A stretch of DNA of 64,000 bases from Halobacillus_B rhizosphaerae (GTDB lineage: Bacteria; Bacillota; Bacilli; Bacillales; Halobacillaceae), in the NCBI RefSeq assembly GCF_046719735.1, contig NZ_JAUTWQ010000001.1, positions 434,001 through 498,000 on the forward strand, written 5' to 3'. Each line of letters begins with the position of its first letter. The stretch's first letter is position 1. Of the stretch, positions 25,863-34,828 are shown piece after piece. The notes beneath the pieces are model-generated. The model was not told the DNA's origin. It did not search any database and was given only the letters and a program-made list of their open reading frames with translations. A program made the translations under genes and the position numbers.

Positions 25863-27458
25863 ATGGGATTTGATACAGACGTATTAATTATAGGAGCTGG
25901 ACCGTCAGGGTTAATGCTTGCCAACGAATTTGAAAAACATCAAGTGGATTATCAAATCATTGATCAATCTTTAGAAAGATCGCACTATTCGAAAGCATTA
26001 GTCGTACACTCGAGGTCTATGGAAATGCTAGATATGTTAGGTTTGGCAGATAAGTTTACCACACGGGGTCTTTTAATTAAAAATATCGAATTGTATTATA
26101 AGAAGGAAAGAATTCTGGAAAATGATTTTTCGCTTCTTCATGACGATACAGATCATCCTTATCTTTGTATATTTCCTCAAAGCGACACGGAAGCGATTTT
26201 AGAAAGAAACCTCCCGCCGACAAAGGTTCTGCGGGGAAATAAACTTCTTTCCCTCCACACTACGGATAATGGCACAATTGCGTCAATTGAAAAGGAAGAC
26301 GGTCGGATTACCACCATCAAAGGAAAATACATGGCAGCATGTGACGGGGCCCATAGCAGGGTAAGAAAAGAGTTGAACATGAACTTCAAAGGGAAATCTG
26401 AAGATGTCCACGTTATGTTAGGCGATGTGAAATTAAATAACCTGCAGGAGAAGAATAAATTAAGACTTATTAGCAGTGATGCTGGGATGATGTTTTTAGC
26501 TCCCTTCAAAAATGGGTACACACGGGTCATTGCGATAGATTATCAGAAGCAAGATATGGATGGAGAGGTAGATTTAGTTGGATTGCAGGAATCAGTAAAC
26601 AAAATTTCTCCCGATCCCTTAAGAATAAGTGATCCTTACTGGTTATCCAATTTCACTGCTTCTCATCGCCAAGTAGATCACTATTTTAAAGATGGGGTCT
26701 TTTTTGTAGGAGATGCAGCTCACATTCATAATCCAGCAGGAGGTCAAGGAATGAATGTAGGGATTCAGGATGCAAGCAATCTTGCTTGGAAGCTTGCTTA
26801 CGTGCTGAAATATCAACTATCCGTTAACCTTCTAGCTACTTATGAAGAAGAAAGAAAAAAAGTGGCAGAGGATGTTATTAAAAAAACCAATCGAATGATT
26901 CGAGGAATCACGCTTCAAAGTAAACTAGGAATATCAACGAGGAACTTCGTATTGAAAAGACTTTCCAGGAGTCTAATTATGAAAAAAATGATTTCAAAAA
27001 ATATGTCTCAGATCAGCGTTGATTATCGATTTACGGATCTATCTAAATTCATGCCTCATACAAGGAGAGGCAGGCAAGCAGGAGATCGAGTCCCTAATCA
27101 TCACAATGAAGAGTTCCATCTTTATGAGAAGCTGAGGGCCGGGAAATGCTTGCTGCTTATGAACATTGAAGACGATGATCCTGATATATTCTGTGAAAAA
27201 GTACTTCCAGCTATAGAGGATTTTAATGAAAGGGTAGGCGGTATTATCAGTCCTTACTTCATCGTGAATGCCGAGAGCTGGCTTCCTGACAAGCATCGTT
27301 CCTTTTTGATAATAGATAGGAATAAAGAGATTTCACATAAACTCGGCCTTAAAAAAGGGGAAGTAATAGTGATCCGGCCAGATGCCCACGTACTCACCCA
27401 TTTAAGTCGGTTCCGCTTAAAGAAACTGGCGGCATGTTTACAAGCTCAATTTGGCTGA
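25863..27458 (+). CDS. FAD-dependent aromatic-type monooxygenase (PheA/TfdB family)
   Basis: A 531-residue group A flavoprotein hydroxylase. The dinucleotide fold is IIGAGPSGLMLAN, the DG motif is CDGAHSRVRKEL, and the second FAD motif is VGDAAHIHNPAGGQGMNVGIQDASNLAWKLA. The C-terminal ~140 residues form the thioredoxin-like domain seen in phenol hydroxylase-type enzymes. It would insert one oxygen atom into an aromatic or polyketide-like substrate using NAD(P)H. It stands alone between an SDR gene and yqkB, with no ring-cleavage genes near, so the substrate is unknown. It is not part of the B. subtilis order as I know it. The ATG has GGGAGAGAGGG upstream. Confidence 0.88.
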   Translation: MGFDTDVLIIGAGPSGLMLANEFEKHQVDYQIIDQSLERSHYSKALVVHSRSMEMLDMLGLADKFTTRGLLIKNIELYYKKERILENDFSLLHDDTDHPYLCIFPQSDTEAILERNLPPTKVLRGNKLLSLHTTDNGTIASIEKEDGRITTIKGKYMAACDGAHSRVRKELNMNFKGKSEDVHVMLGDVKLNNLQEKNKLRLISSDAGMMFLAPFKNGYTRVIAIDYQKQDMDGEVDLVGLQESVNKISPDPLRISDPYWLSNFTASHRQVDHYFKDGVFFVGDAAHIHNPAGGQGMNVGIQDASNLAWKLAYVLKYQLSVNLLATYEEERKKVAEDVIKKTNRMIRGITLQSKLGISTRNFVLKRLSRSLIMKKMISKNMSQISVDYRFTDLSKFMPHTRRGRQAGDRVPNHHNEEFHLYEKLRAGKCLLLMNIEDDDPDIFCEKVLPAIEDFNERVGGIISPYFIVNAESWLPDKHRSFLIIDRNKEISHKLGLKKGEVIVIRPDAHVLTHLSRFRLKKLAACLQAQFG

Positions 27459-27547
27459 AATTGTAAACGGATGTCAAACTTTTTCGATCCAAAAATATTG
27501 CGTTGAAGAGCTTATTTTCTTATGATTAAAAAAAGAGGTGATCAGTA

Positions 27548-27880
27548 ATGAAACTTACTATTACTCATCAGGCAGAAGAGGAGCTGCAAAGAATAAAAGA
27601 TCCTGCGAAACCGTTACTTCGTCTGTTTTACGATACGGAAGGGTGCGGCTGCGGGGTGAATGGTCTGCCCTCTATTCGCCAGGAGAGTGAGCGCAGAGAA
27701 ACCGATTTAGAGGTGCAAAGTACTTCCTTCTCCACAATTATTGATAATCAACAGGCCATATTCTTTAAGAATGAGATGAAACTGGACTTTGTAAAAGGTA
27801 GCTTTCGTTTATCCAGCCCGGAAGGCATGTTGAATCCTATCATTTCTATTAAAGATGTTAAGGAAGGGGCAACAATCTAA
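27548..27880 (+). CDS. yqkB: YqkB, iron-sulfur cluster biosynthesis (HesB-like) family protein
   Basis: A 110-residue protein of the HesB/IscA-like fold. It has a Cys pair in EGCGCGVNG (residues 33 and 35), but no C-terminal CGC motif of true A-type carriers, as in B. subtilis YqkB. The role in Fe-S assembly is only suggested by the fold. AAGAGGTG lies before the ATG. The next gene, yqkE, overlaps its stop by one base (TAATG), so the two are coupled. Confidence 0.88.
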   Translation: MKLTITHQAEEELQRIKDPAKPLLRLFYDTEGCGCGVNGLPSIRQESERRETDLEVQSTSFSTIIDNQQAIFFKNEMKLDFVKGSFRLSSPEGMLNPIISIKDVKEGATI

Positions 27881-28104
27881 TGGGTAGAAAAAAAGAAAAG
27901 CAAGGCTCACTCAGTGAACAGCTTAACCAAGATGTTGTAAGTCAGCTGCAGGTAAAGAAAGCAGCGTTAAAGCAGCAGGCTGACAAGCAGCAGGAGCTTG
28001 AGCGGTTGAAAAGGATAGAAGAAAAACAAAAGCGAGAAGCAAATAAAAGCTTTGAAGAACTATTGAATGAAAGTGATTTGGATTGGAAATCTTTCAAGCA
28101 TTAA
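27880..28104 (+). CDS. yqkE: YqkE (DUF3886 family) small charged protein
   Basis: A 74-residue, highly charged and probably coiled-coil protein. It is rich in Lys, Gln and Glu and ends with FEELLNESDLDWKSFKH, a signature of the DUF3886/YqkE family. It has no membrane segment or catalytic motif. Its function is unknown. It starts within the yqkB stop (1-base overlap) and precedes a strong terminator, so yqkB-yqkE form a two-gene unit. Confidence 0.88.
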   Translation: MGRKKEKQGSLSEQLNQDVVSQLQVKKAALKQQADKQQELERLKRIEEKQKREANKSFEELLNESDLDWKSFKH

Positions 28105-28198
28105 GAGGCAAGAACCAATCAATAATCCTTCGATAAAGAGGCCAGTATCTAGAAAGCACAAGAATATGGACAGAGAGTCGAAGGGCATCTTCCTAGAT

Positions 28199-28238
28199 GA
28201 AAAACCCGAACCAGAGTATGCTGGTTCGGGTTTTTTTG
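28199..28238. terminator. Bidirectional terminator of the CCCGAA-stem family
   Basis: AAAACCCGAACCAG (28201-28214) pairs perfectly with CTGGTTCGGGTTTT (28221-28234) and is followed by T. It lies between the converging yqkE and aldo-keto reductase genes and can serve both. Confidence 0.92.
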
Positions 28239-28265
28239 GTGCACAACCTTTTCATATCAAAGTCT

Positions 28266-29186
28266 TTATTTATGTTTTTGATAAGTGATTGGATTGGTCA
28301 TGGCTTGAATTTCACCGAAAATTTGTTCCGTTATCGGCTCGGATCGGAAGTAACTGAGATTATCTTCCAGCTGCTCCAAAGAACTGGCACCGAATACGGC
28401 AGAAGCGACCGCTGAATGATGGAGCACATATTGCAGAGCAAGTGCCGTAAGTGTACGGGAATCACTCTTATAATCCTGCCACTTTTTCACCAGGGAAAGA
28501 ACTTCTTCATAACTATACTCAAGAAATCCTTCTTCTGCTTTTTTATTTACTATGGTTTCTCCTTTGGAAGATAACATTCCTTTAGCAAGAGGTCCTCTTG
28601 CCAGTACACTAATGTCATGTTGTTCTAGTAAGTCCAGGATTTCTTCCTCAGGTCTGCGGTCCAGTGCATTATATTGCATCATCACACTTACTATATTTGA
28701 TTTCTCTACATACTCTTTAATCACATTTGGTCGAATAGAAGAAATACCGTATTCTCTTATATAGCCTTCTTTTCTTAGCTCTTCAAATGCCTCAATGGCT
28801 TCCTCGATCGGATCATCGATTGTACCGCCGTGCAGCTGATAGAGATCGATATAATCTGTTCCCAGACGCTGTAGACTATCTTTGACTCCACGTTTGATAT
28901 GAGTCTTGGAAGGGTCCCACGACCATCCTTCCTTACCGGGGGTGAAATGATTTCCAACTTTAGTCCCGAGAATGATTTCTTCTCGTCTTCCTTTAATTGC
29001 TTCCCCGACAATTTGTTCGTTCATGCCAAAATCATAGAGATCAGCTGTGTCAACATAATTTATTCCTGCATCAATTGCACGGTCAATTATAGATTTGGCT
29101 TTTCCTATATCTTTACCCAGAGACATGCCTCCCAGGCTGATTTCAGAAATATAAAGCTCGGAGCTTCCTAATTTGCGTTTACTCAT
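28266..29186 (-). CDS. yqkF: Aldo/keto reductase (YqkF)
   Basis: A 306-residue NADPH-dependent oxidoreductase of the AKR superfamily. The first catalytic residues are in YVDTADLYDFGMNEQIVG (Asp, Tyr). The Lys is in LGTKVGN and the His in YQLHGG. The cofactor end VLHHSAVASAVFGASSLEQLEDNL is typical. It reduces carbonyl compounds of unknown identity. The minus-strand ATG lies ~10 bases after AAAGGATG. It is a single gene, convergent with yqkE and divergent from nudF, as in B. subtilis yqkF-nudF. Confidence 0.9.
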   Translation of the reverse strand: MSKRKLGSSELYISEISLGGMSLGKDIGKAKSIIDRAIDAGINYVDTADLYDFGMNEQIVGEAIKGRREEIILGTKVGNHFTPGKEGWSWDPSKTHIKRGVKDSLQRLGTDYIDLYQLHGGTIDDPIEEAIEAFEELRKEGYIREYGISSIRPNVIKEYVEKSNIVSVMMQYNALDRRPEEEILDLLEQHDISVLARGPLAKGMLSSKGETIVNKKAEEGFLEYSYEEVLSLVKKWQDYKSDSRTLTALALQYVLHHSAVASAVFGASSLEQLEDNLSYFRSEPITEQIFGEIQAMTNPITYQKHK

Positions 29187-29289
29187 GATCTATCAACATC
29201 CTTTCTGGTCTATCATATCGAATAACTCGGGTTTCCATCTACTCCTATGGTAAAATAACTTTAGGAAAAAAGAGAGAGGATGACGGAAA

Positions 29290-29838
29290 GTGAAAAAATT
29301 TGAAGAAAAAACAATAAGTACTGAAAATATTTTTCAAGGAAGAATTATTCAATTAGACGTAGACACTGTTTCTTTACCCAATGGACATACTTCTAAACGA
29401 GAATTGGTTCGCCATCCTGGTGCGGTAGCAGTGATTGCCCTCACGAAGGAGGGAAAATTGCTTCTCGTAGAGCAGTACCGAAAGCCACTGGAGAAAAGCA
29501 TAGTAGAAATTCCTGCCGGTAAACTTGAAGAAGGGGAAAAACCAGAAGTTACCGCCAGGCGTGAGCTTGAAGAAGAAACTGGTTACACCACTGATGAATT
29601 AACGTGGGTGAATTCCTTCTATACCTCTCCTGGGTTTGCGGATGAACTCGTCCACATCTATTTTACGGATAATATTCGCCCTCTTAAAGAAGCCATTGGC
29701 ACAGATGAAGATGAATTTGTTGAACTTTTGGAGTTAACTCTAGAGGAAACGGAGCAGCTGGAGAAAGAACAAAGAGTTCATGACGTAAAAACTTCTTATG
29801 CGCTTCTCTTTTTAAAGCTTAAGAACAAGAATATTTAA
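29290..29838 (+). CDS. nudF: ADP-ribose pyrophosphatase (Nudix hydrolase NudF)
   Basis: A 182-residue Nudix enzyme, the usual length for NudF. The Nudix box is GKLEEGEKPEVTARRELEEETGY, in which the REL-EE glutamates bind Mg2+. A proline in the SFYTSPGFADE loop after the box is characteristic of ADP-ribose-specific members. It cleaves ADP-ribose to AMP and ribose-5-phosphate. The start is GTG at 29290 with AGAGAGGA upstream. It is divergent from yqkF and precedes spoIIM by a gap of ~170 bases that has only weak inverted repeats. Confidence 0.92.
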   Translation: MKKFEEKTISTENIFQGRIIQLDVDTVSLPNGHTSKRELVRHPGAVAVIALTKEGKLLLVEQYRKPLEKSIVEIPAGKLEEGEKPEVTARRELEEETGYTTDELTWVNSFYTSPGFADELVHIYFTDNIRPLKEAIGTDEDEFVELLELTLEETEQLEKEQRVHDVKTSYALLFLKLKNKNI

Positions 29839-30005
29839 ATAGAGGGAATCGGTTTTTTGAGGAGTGGACTTTGGTTATCAAGTAAGCTCAGCTAAGGAAC
29901 GCCAGCTTAATTTTAAAAGAGTAGTAAAACGCTGGGCAAGGTCTATTTCTCACTTTGAACTCATAGATTGGTCATAGACCGTTTATGAGAAAGGGTGAGG
30001 GATCC

Positions 30006-30644
30006 ATGCAGCAAGGAGTCCGGTTGGCAAGAAAGGATATTCAGAGCCACTTAAATATCTTTGTGTTTATATTTATCCTGTTTATTATGGGGATGGTCTT
30101 TGGAGCAGTGATTGTTAATAGTATGAACTTTGTGCAGAAACAGGATCTGTTTTTTTATTTAAAGAAGTTTTTTGAGAATGTTATGGATGTGGATGGAATG
30201 ACCAAAGCCACCCTTTGGAAAGATACCATGCTCTATCATATTAAATATATGCTTTTGCTATTTCTGCTTGGAATTTCAATTGTAGGGATGCCTATTATAA
30301 CAGTCTTACTGTTTATTAAAGGTCTGGTTGTGGGCTTTTCTGTTGGTTTTCTAGTGAATCAAATGGGCTGGTACGGTCTGCTGTTATCCTCCGCTGCGAT
30401 CGCTCCACAGAATTTGCTGATCATTCCTGTATACTTAGCGGGAGGAGCCCTTGCTCTAATGTTTTCACTGACTCTATGCAAACAACTTTTTATTAAACGC
30501 GTTCATCAGCCCATTCTTCAGGTTTTTGCCCGGTACAGTACTTTATTTTTAGGCTTGCTGATCATCTTGCTTGCCGCTTCTACTATCGAAGTGTTCTTTT
30601 CTGACCCTATTCTAGAAGTTATATTAAAATGGCTGTATCATTAA
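30006..30644 (+). CDS. spoIIM: Stage II sporulation protein M
   Basis: A 212-residue membrane protein with about five TM segments, near the 214 residues of the B. subtilis protein. It has the SpoIIM-family GMVFGAVIVN and SAAIAPQNLLIIPVYLAGGAL sequences. In sporulating mother cells it forms the SpoIIDMP complex that thins septal peptidoglycan and drives engulfment. The ATG at 30006 follows AAGGGTGAGGG; a start at 29985 would place extra charged residues before the first helix. It lies directly upstream of fur, as in B. subtilis. I did not find a convincing sigma-E promoter, only a weak CATAGATT at 29961. Confidence 0.93.
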   Translation: MQQGVRLARKDIQSHLNIFVFIFILFIMGMVFGAVIVNSMNFVQKQDLFFYLKKFFENVMDVDGMTKATLWKDTMLYHIKYMLLLFLLGISIVGMPIITVLLFIKGLVVGFSVGFLVNQMGWYGLLLSSAAIAPQNLLIIPVYLAGGALALMFSLTLCKQLFIKRVHQPILQVFARYSTLFLGLLIILLAASTIEVFFSDPILEVILKWLYH

Positions 30645-30659
30645 TTATAATAGTTATCA
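30645..30659 (+). promoter_or_regulatory. Second, weaker PerR-box-like palindrome upstream of fur
   Basis: TTATAATAGTTATCA matches 12 of 14 positions of the PerR box TTATAATNATTATAA. It starts at the base after the spoIIM stop codon and lies 40 bases from the better copy. Confidence 0.4.
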
Positions 30660-30684
30660 CATAGCATTAAATATCGATAATTTA

Positions 30685-30729
30685 TTGTAATTATTATAAT
30701 TTGACACTCTCTCTTTCACTGATTATAAT
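30685..30729 (+). promoter_or_regulatory. fur promoter with PerR box
   Basis: TTGACA (30701-30706), a 17-base spacer and TATAAT (30724-30729) are a perfect sigma-A promoter. Immediately upstream, TTGTAATTATTATAA (30685-30699) matches 13 of 14 positions of the PerR box. In B. subtilis fur is repressed by PerR, so the same control is likely here. Confidence 0.85.
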
Positions 30730-30761
30730 AAAATTGGAATTACGAGGGAGGGACGAATGAA

Positions 30762-31238
30762 ATGGAACATCGTATCGAGCGTATTAAAAAGCACCTGCAT
30801 TCCCAGAGTTATAAGCTGACACCGCAAAGGGAAGCAACAGTACGAGTACTTTTAGAAAACGAAGAAGACCATTTAAGTGCAGAAGATGTATACCTCCTCG
30901 TAAAAGAGAAAGCACCAGAAATAGGTCTCGCCACCGTGTACCGTACTTTAGAATTATTATCAGAGTTAAAAATCGTTGATAAAATTAATTTTGGAGATGG
31001 AGTATCCCGCTACGATTTAAGAAAAGAAGGTGCGGAACACTTTCACCACCACCTCGTCTGTATAGAATGTGGTTCTGTAGAAGAAATAGAAGAGGATTTA
31101 TTAGGTGACGTGGAGAAGCTGATTGAAGGGGAATGGGGTTTCCAAGTAAAAGATCACCGGTTAACCTTTCATGGGATTTGCCGTGTCTGCCAGAAAGCAG
31201 CAGTATCTAGCGGATCAAATACATCGTCTCACAATTAG
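30762..31238 (+). CDS. fur: Ferric uptake regulator Fur
   Basis: A 158-residue metalloregulator. The N-terminal winged helix contains YKLTPQREATVRVL and the recognition helix GLATVYRTLELL. The C-terminal dimer domain has the metal ligands HFHHHLVC, the zinc-binding pair CIEC and the second pair CRVC. With Fe2+ it represses iron-uptake genes. Fur rather than PerR or Zur is supported by the position between spoIIM and yqzK-xerD, as in B. subtilis. The ATG has GAGGGAGGGA 8 bases upstream. The promoter carries a PerR-type box and is consensus strength. Confidence 0.95.
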   Translation: MEHRIERIKKHLHSQSYKLTPQREATVRVLLENEEDHLSAEDVYLLVKEKAPEIGLATVYRTLELLSELKIVDKINFGDGVSRYDLRKEGAEHFHHHLVCIECGSVEEIEEDLLGDVEKLIEGEWGFQVKDHRLTFHGICRVCQKAAVSSGSNTSSHN

Positions 31239-31320
31239 CCCTCATACTTAGAATTTTAGTAATGATATCTATGAATCTATGTTGTTTAGTTATGAGTAGC
31301 GAAAATATCAGTAAACGATC

Positions 31321-31361
31321 AGAAAACCCGAACCTTTAAAATTAAATGGTTCGGGTTTTCT
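31321..31361. terminator. Bidirectional terminator of the CCCGAA-stem family after fur
   Basis: AGAAAACCCGAACC (31321-31334) pairs perfectly with GGTTCGGGTTTTCT (31348-31361). It lies between the converging fur and SDR genes. Confidence 0.92.
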
Positions 31362-31403
31362 ATAGTTAAAGATAAACGTTGGTGTCGCTTCTTTTGTTTT
31401 TTA

Positions 31404-32126
31404 TTAAAACGGATTCGTCGCCCATTGCAGGGAGGATTTGATGAAAATACGTGGATGCAGCTTTAGCTGAGCTACCATGTACTCCGCAAGATCTTCTGGC
31501 TGCATGTATTTTTCTTTATCTGTATCTTCCAATTCATCCCCGAATACTAGCTCTGTAGCAACTAAACTAGGGTTGAGTGTACTAACGCGAATATTATTTC
31601 TTCTGACTTCCTGCATTAACGCCTCTGTCATCCCCTGTACTGCAAACTTGGATGCACTATAGGCGGTAGCGCCGGCTGTTCCTTTAAGCCCATTGCTTGA
31701 GGAAATATTAATAATGTCCCCTTGATTCTTTTCTATCATTTTAGGGAGCACTGCCCGAGTAACGTAATACGTTCCAAACACATTAACTTCGATCGTCTTT
31801 CTCCAATCTTCTGGTTCAATTTCGAGAAATGAGCCACGTGTACTCATTCCAGCGTTATTAATCAGTATATCTGCTGCACCGAGCTCTTGGATAAGACTAT
31901 CCACGGCACGTTCTACTTCCTCTGCATTGGAAATATCGGCCACACCAATACTGGCATTTACTCCGAATTGTCTGGCTTCCTCAGCTACTTCTTCTAAAGA
32001 AGATTGCGTACGTGCTATTAAACCTACATGAACTCCATTCTTAGCTAATTCCAGCGCTGTTGCGCGGCCGATTCCACGGCCCGCACCCGTAACATAGGCA
32101 ACTTTGCCTGTTAGATCTTGTCCCAT
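31404..32126 (-). CDS. SDR oxidoreductase, 3-ketoacyl-ACP reductase-like
   Basis: A 240-residue classical SDR. Motifs are VTGAGRGIG (NADP-binding), INNAGMSTRG, the catalytic Ser in INISSSNG and YSASKFAVQG. It belongs to the FabG-like group often annotated 3-ketoacyl-ACP reductase, but no fatty-acid genes surround it, so a general ketone reductase role is equally possible. The minus-strand ATG at 32126 has AAAGGGATG upstream. It is a monocistronic insertion between fur and yqzK relative to B. subtilis. The 297 bases upstream of it hold no evident gene. Confidence 0.85.
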   Translation of the reverse strand: MGQDLTGKVAYVTGAGRGIGRATALELAKNGVHVGLIARTQSSLEEVAEEARQFGVNASIGVADISNAEEVERAVDSLIQELGAADILINNAGMSTRGSFLEIEPEDWRKTIEVNVFGTYYVTRAVLPKMIEKNQGDIINISSSNGLKGTAGATAYSASKFAVQGMTEALMQEVRRNNIRVSTLNPSLVATELVFGDELEDTDKEKYMQPEDLAEYMVAQLKLHPRIFIKSSLQWATNPF

Positions 32127-32423
32127 GAGTGATCATCCCTTTCTATCATTTATCTAAAGCAAGTGTACGAGCTTCTAACTAGTTAATCAAAAGTTAGGTC
32201 TTCCATCTAGGTTTTTTAGAAGCGATGATTGCTGGATAGCTGAAAATAAAGCCATCAACCCAATTAAATTCTGAAAATATGGATTATGATCAGAACAAGG
32301 ATTACTATTTACAAATATATTAAAATCGTGTACGTTAAACTTAGATGGGACTTCCATGTATAATTAGGTGTTTTTTAGGCATATCCTTTAAGTATCATCC
32401 CTTAAAGGAGGCCATTGAAAACG

Positions 32424-32636
32424 ATGATCAGCCGTACTTTACAAGATCTGTTAAAAGTTCTTATCGTTTTCACTATCTGCACTTGTGTCTTTTATTTTGC
32501 CCTGAGAATGGTGCATGAAGAGTATGAGAGGCAGCATCGATACGACCCGCCCGGAGGTTCTGCAGTAAAAGTGTTTGAACCAGTGGGACAAGAATGGACG
32601 GATCGGTTATCGATATTCTTTCGACTAGGAGAGTAG
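32424..32636 (+). CDS. yqzK: YqzK (DUF4227 family) single-pass membrane protein
   Basis: A ~70-residue protein with one N-terminal TM helix (LLKVLIVFTICTCVFYFALRM), followed by the family motif HEEYERQHRYDPPGG and VKVFEP. This is the DUF4227/YqzK pattern, and the position immediately before xerD matches B. subtilis. Function unknown. AAAGGAGG is at 32404-32411; the ATG at 32424 has 12 bases spacing, while a TTG at 32415 has only 3, so the start is uncertain. xerD begins one base after the stop. Confidence 0.87.
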   Translation: MISRTLQDLLKVLIVFTICTCVFYFALRMVHEEYERQHRYDPPGGSAVKVFEPVGQEWTDRLSIFFRLGE

Positions 32637-32637
32637 A

Positions 32638-33531
32638 GTGGTTATGCAATATGCACTCGATGATTTTTTTCATTATTTAACCGTTGAACGTGGGTTGTCG
32701 CCGAATACTATTCAATCCTATCAACGAGATTTAAAACAGTATCAGATATTCTTGGAGCATTCGCAGAATCTCTCAGATTGGGAGTCAGTATCACGTGCCC
32801 ATATTATGAAGTATCTATATGATTTAAATGATAAGGGAAGGTCAGCGGCAACAATAGCCCGGCTCTTGTCATCTATACGGCTTTTTCACCAGTTTCTGAT
32901 AAGAGAGAAAGTAACTAGTGAAGATCCAAGTCTACATATAGAAACCCCAAAGAAAGAAAGGAAGTTACCTAAGGTCCTGTCTTCTACGGATGTAGACAAA
33001 TTATTAAATATCCAGCCGCAGGATCCATTATCGGCGAGAAATAAAGCCATGCTGGAGATGCTTTATGCAACAGGATTGCGTGTGACAGAGCTGGTTTCCT
33101 TAAAAGTGAGCGACCTTCACCTAATGATGGGATTCGTAAGATGTCTAGGTAAAGGCTCCAAAGAGCGTATTGTACCATTAGGAGATCTCGCTAAAGAAGC
33201 TGCAGAGACCTATATTAAGGAATATCGTGAGACCTTAGTTAAGCATAAGCCTACAGAAGAGCTTTTTGTGAATCACCATGGTAATTCTTTGTCAAGGCAG
33301 GGATTTTGGAAGATTCTGAAAGCGGTTGCCAAAGAAGTAGGAATTGAAAAAGAAATCACACCTCATACACTCAGGCATTCATTCGCTACGCATCTATTAG
33401 AGAATGGAGCCGATCTAAGGGCTGTACAGGAAATGCTGGGACATGCTGATATTTCTACCACACAAATTTATACCCACGTAACTAAATCAAGACTAAAAGA
33501 TGTTTATCGCTCGTACCATCCACGAGCGTAG
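32638..33531 (+). CDS. xerD: Site-specific tyrosine recombinase XerD (RipX)
   Basis: A 297-residue integrase-family protein. The N-terminal SAM-like DNA-binding domain (FFHYLTVERGLSPNTIQSYQRDL) is followed by a catalytic domain. Catalytic residues are Arg in YATGLRVTELVSL, Lys in GKGSKERIVPLG, HTLRHSFATH, GHADIST and the Tyr nucleophile in TQIYTHV. It resolves chromosome dimers at dif together with XerC. The start is GTG at 32638 with AGGAGA just upstream. The yqzK-xerD-deoB order is conserved, so this is the housekeeping XerD and not a phage integrase. Confidence 0.95.
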   Translation: MVMQYALDDFFHYLTVERGLSPNTIQSYQRDLKQYQIFLEHSQNLSDWESVSRAHIMKYLYDLNDKGRSAATIARLLSSIRLFHQFLIREKVTSEDPSLHIETPKKERKLPKVLSSTDVDKLLNIQPQDPLSARNKAMLEMLYATGLRVTELVSLKVSDLHLMMGFVRCLGKGSKERIVPLGDLAKEAAETYIKEYRETLVKHKPTEELFVNHHGNSLSRQGFWKILKAVAKEVGIEKEITPHTLRHSFATHLLENGADLRAVQEMLGHADISTTQIYTHVTKSRLKDVYRSYHPRA

Positions 33532-33628
33532 GACTTTTTTTGCTTGAAAGAGGTCTGACATCCTACATCTGCAAGAAGAGCGTAATTTTACACAACTTTG
33601 GGAAAGTAAACTTTAGGAGGGAAATTAT

Positions 33629-34810
33629 ATGAAATCGTTTAAACGAATATTTCTAGTAGTAATGGATTCAGTAGGGATTGGAGAAGCACCGGATGCTGAG
33701 GAATTTAATGATTCAGGTGCTGATACTCTTGGTCATATTGCTGAGCATATGGAAGGCGGATTAAAAATGCCTCATATGGGTGAACTAGGTCTAAGTAACA
33801 TTCGACCTATTAAAGGAATTGAAAAGAGTGAACATCCGAAAGCTCACTATACAACGATGGTGGAAGCATCAAATGGTAAAGATACAATGACTGGCCATTG
33901 GGAAATTATGGGTCTTTACATTGATAAACCATTTCGAACATTTCCAGATGGTTTTCCTGATGAGCTTTTAGCCGAAATAAAGGAGAAAACAGGAAGAGGA
34001 ATCTTAGGAAACAAGCCCGCTTCTGGAACAGAGATTATTGAAGAACTGGGAGAGCAGCATATGGAAACAGGGGATCTGATTATTTACACTTCTGCAGATT
34101 CTGTTTTACAAATTGCCGCTCATGAGGATATTATCCCCCCTGAAGAATTATTAGAGATTTGTGAAATTTGCCGTGAACTGACGCTGGATGAAAAGTATAT
34201 GGTGGGTCGTGTGATTGCCCGTCCATTCGAAGGTAAACCGGGAGCGTTTGAAAGAACGACGAACCGTCATGATTATGCCTTGAAACCATTCGGCCGTACG
34301 GTCATGAATGAAATGGCAGAAGCAGACTTAGATGTTTTAGCCATAGGTAAAATCTCAGATATTTATGATGGAGAAGGCGTTACTGATGCGGTTCGTACTA
34401 AGGATAATATGGACGGCATGGATCAGCTTGCAGCGTCCTTAGAAAAGGATTTCACCGGCATTTCCTTTCTAAACTTGGTAGACTTTGATGCTAAATTTGG
34501 TCACCGCCGTGATCCAAAGGGTTATGGGGAAGCTCTGCAGGATTATGACCAAAGACTTCCAGAGGTATTGGAGAATTTATCAGAAGATGATCTGCTGCTT
34601 ATTACAGCGGATCACGGTAATGATCCTACCCACCACGGAACGGATCATACTCGTGAGTTAGTTCCATTACTTGCTTACCATAAAGGGATTAAGGAAGGAA
34701 AAGAGTTAAAGCAGCGTCAGACATTTGCAGATATCGGTGCTACAATTGCTGATAACTTTTCAATTAAGATGCCCGCACATGGAACAAGCTTCTTAAAAGA
34801 TATTGAATAG
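33629..34810 (+). CDS. deoB: Phosphopentomutase
   Basis: A 393-residue alkaline-phosphatase-superfamily enzyme (B. subtilis Drm). The N-terminal metal motif is VVMDSVGIGEAPDA and the phosphorylated Thr lies in GKDTMTGHWE. Later metal ligands are in DFDAKFGHRRDP, TADHGNDPT and GTDHTRE. It converts (deoxy)ribose-1-phosphate to the 5-phosphate. It is the first gene of deoB-punA-pdp, which breaks down nucleosides. The ATG has AGGAGGG upstream. A promoter was not identified with confidence. Confidence 0.96.
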   Translation: MKSFKRIFLVVMDSVGIGEAPDAEEFNDSGADTLGHIAEHMEGGLKMPHMGELGLSNIRPIKGIEKSEHPKAHYTTMVEASNGKDTMTGHWEIMGLYIDKPFRTFPDGFPDELLAEIKEKTGRGILGNKPASGTEIIEELGEQHMETGDLIIYTSADSVLQIAAHEDIIPPEELLEICEICRELTLDEKYMVGRVIARPFEGKPGAFERTTNRHDYALKPFGRTVMNEMAEADLDVLAIGKISDIYDGEGVTDAVRTKDNMDGMDQLAASLEKDFTGISFLNLVDFDAKFGHRRDPKGYGEALQDYDQRLPEVLENLSEDDLLLITADHGNDPTHHGTDHTRELVPLLAYHKGIKEGKELKQRQTFADIGATIADNFSIKMPAHGTSFLKDIE

Positions 34811-34828
34811 GCAGAGGAGTGGAGAATA

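Noticed and set aside
32638..33531. Phage or integron integrase
   Set aside because: The gene sits in the conserved yqzK-xerD-deoB order with no att sites or phage genes, so it is the housekeeping XerD.
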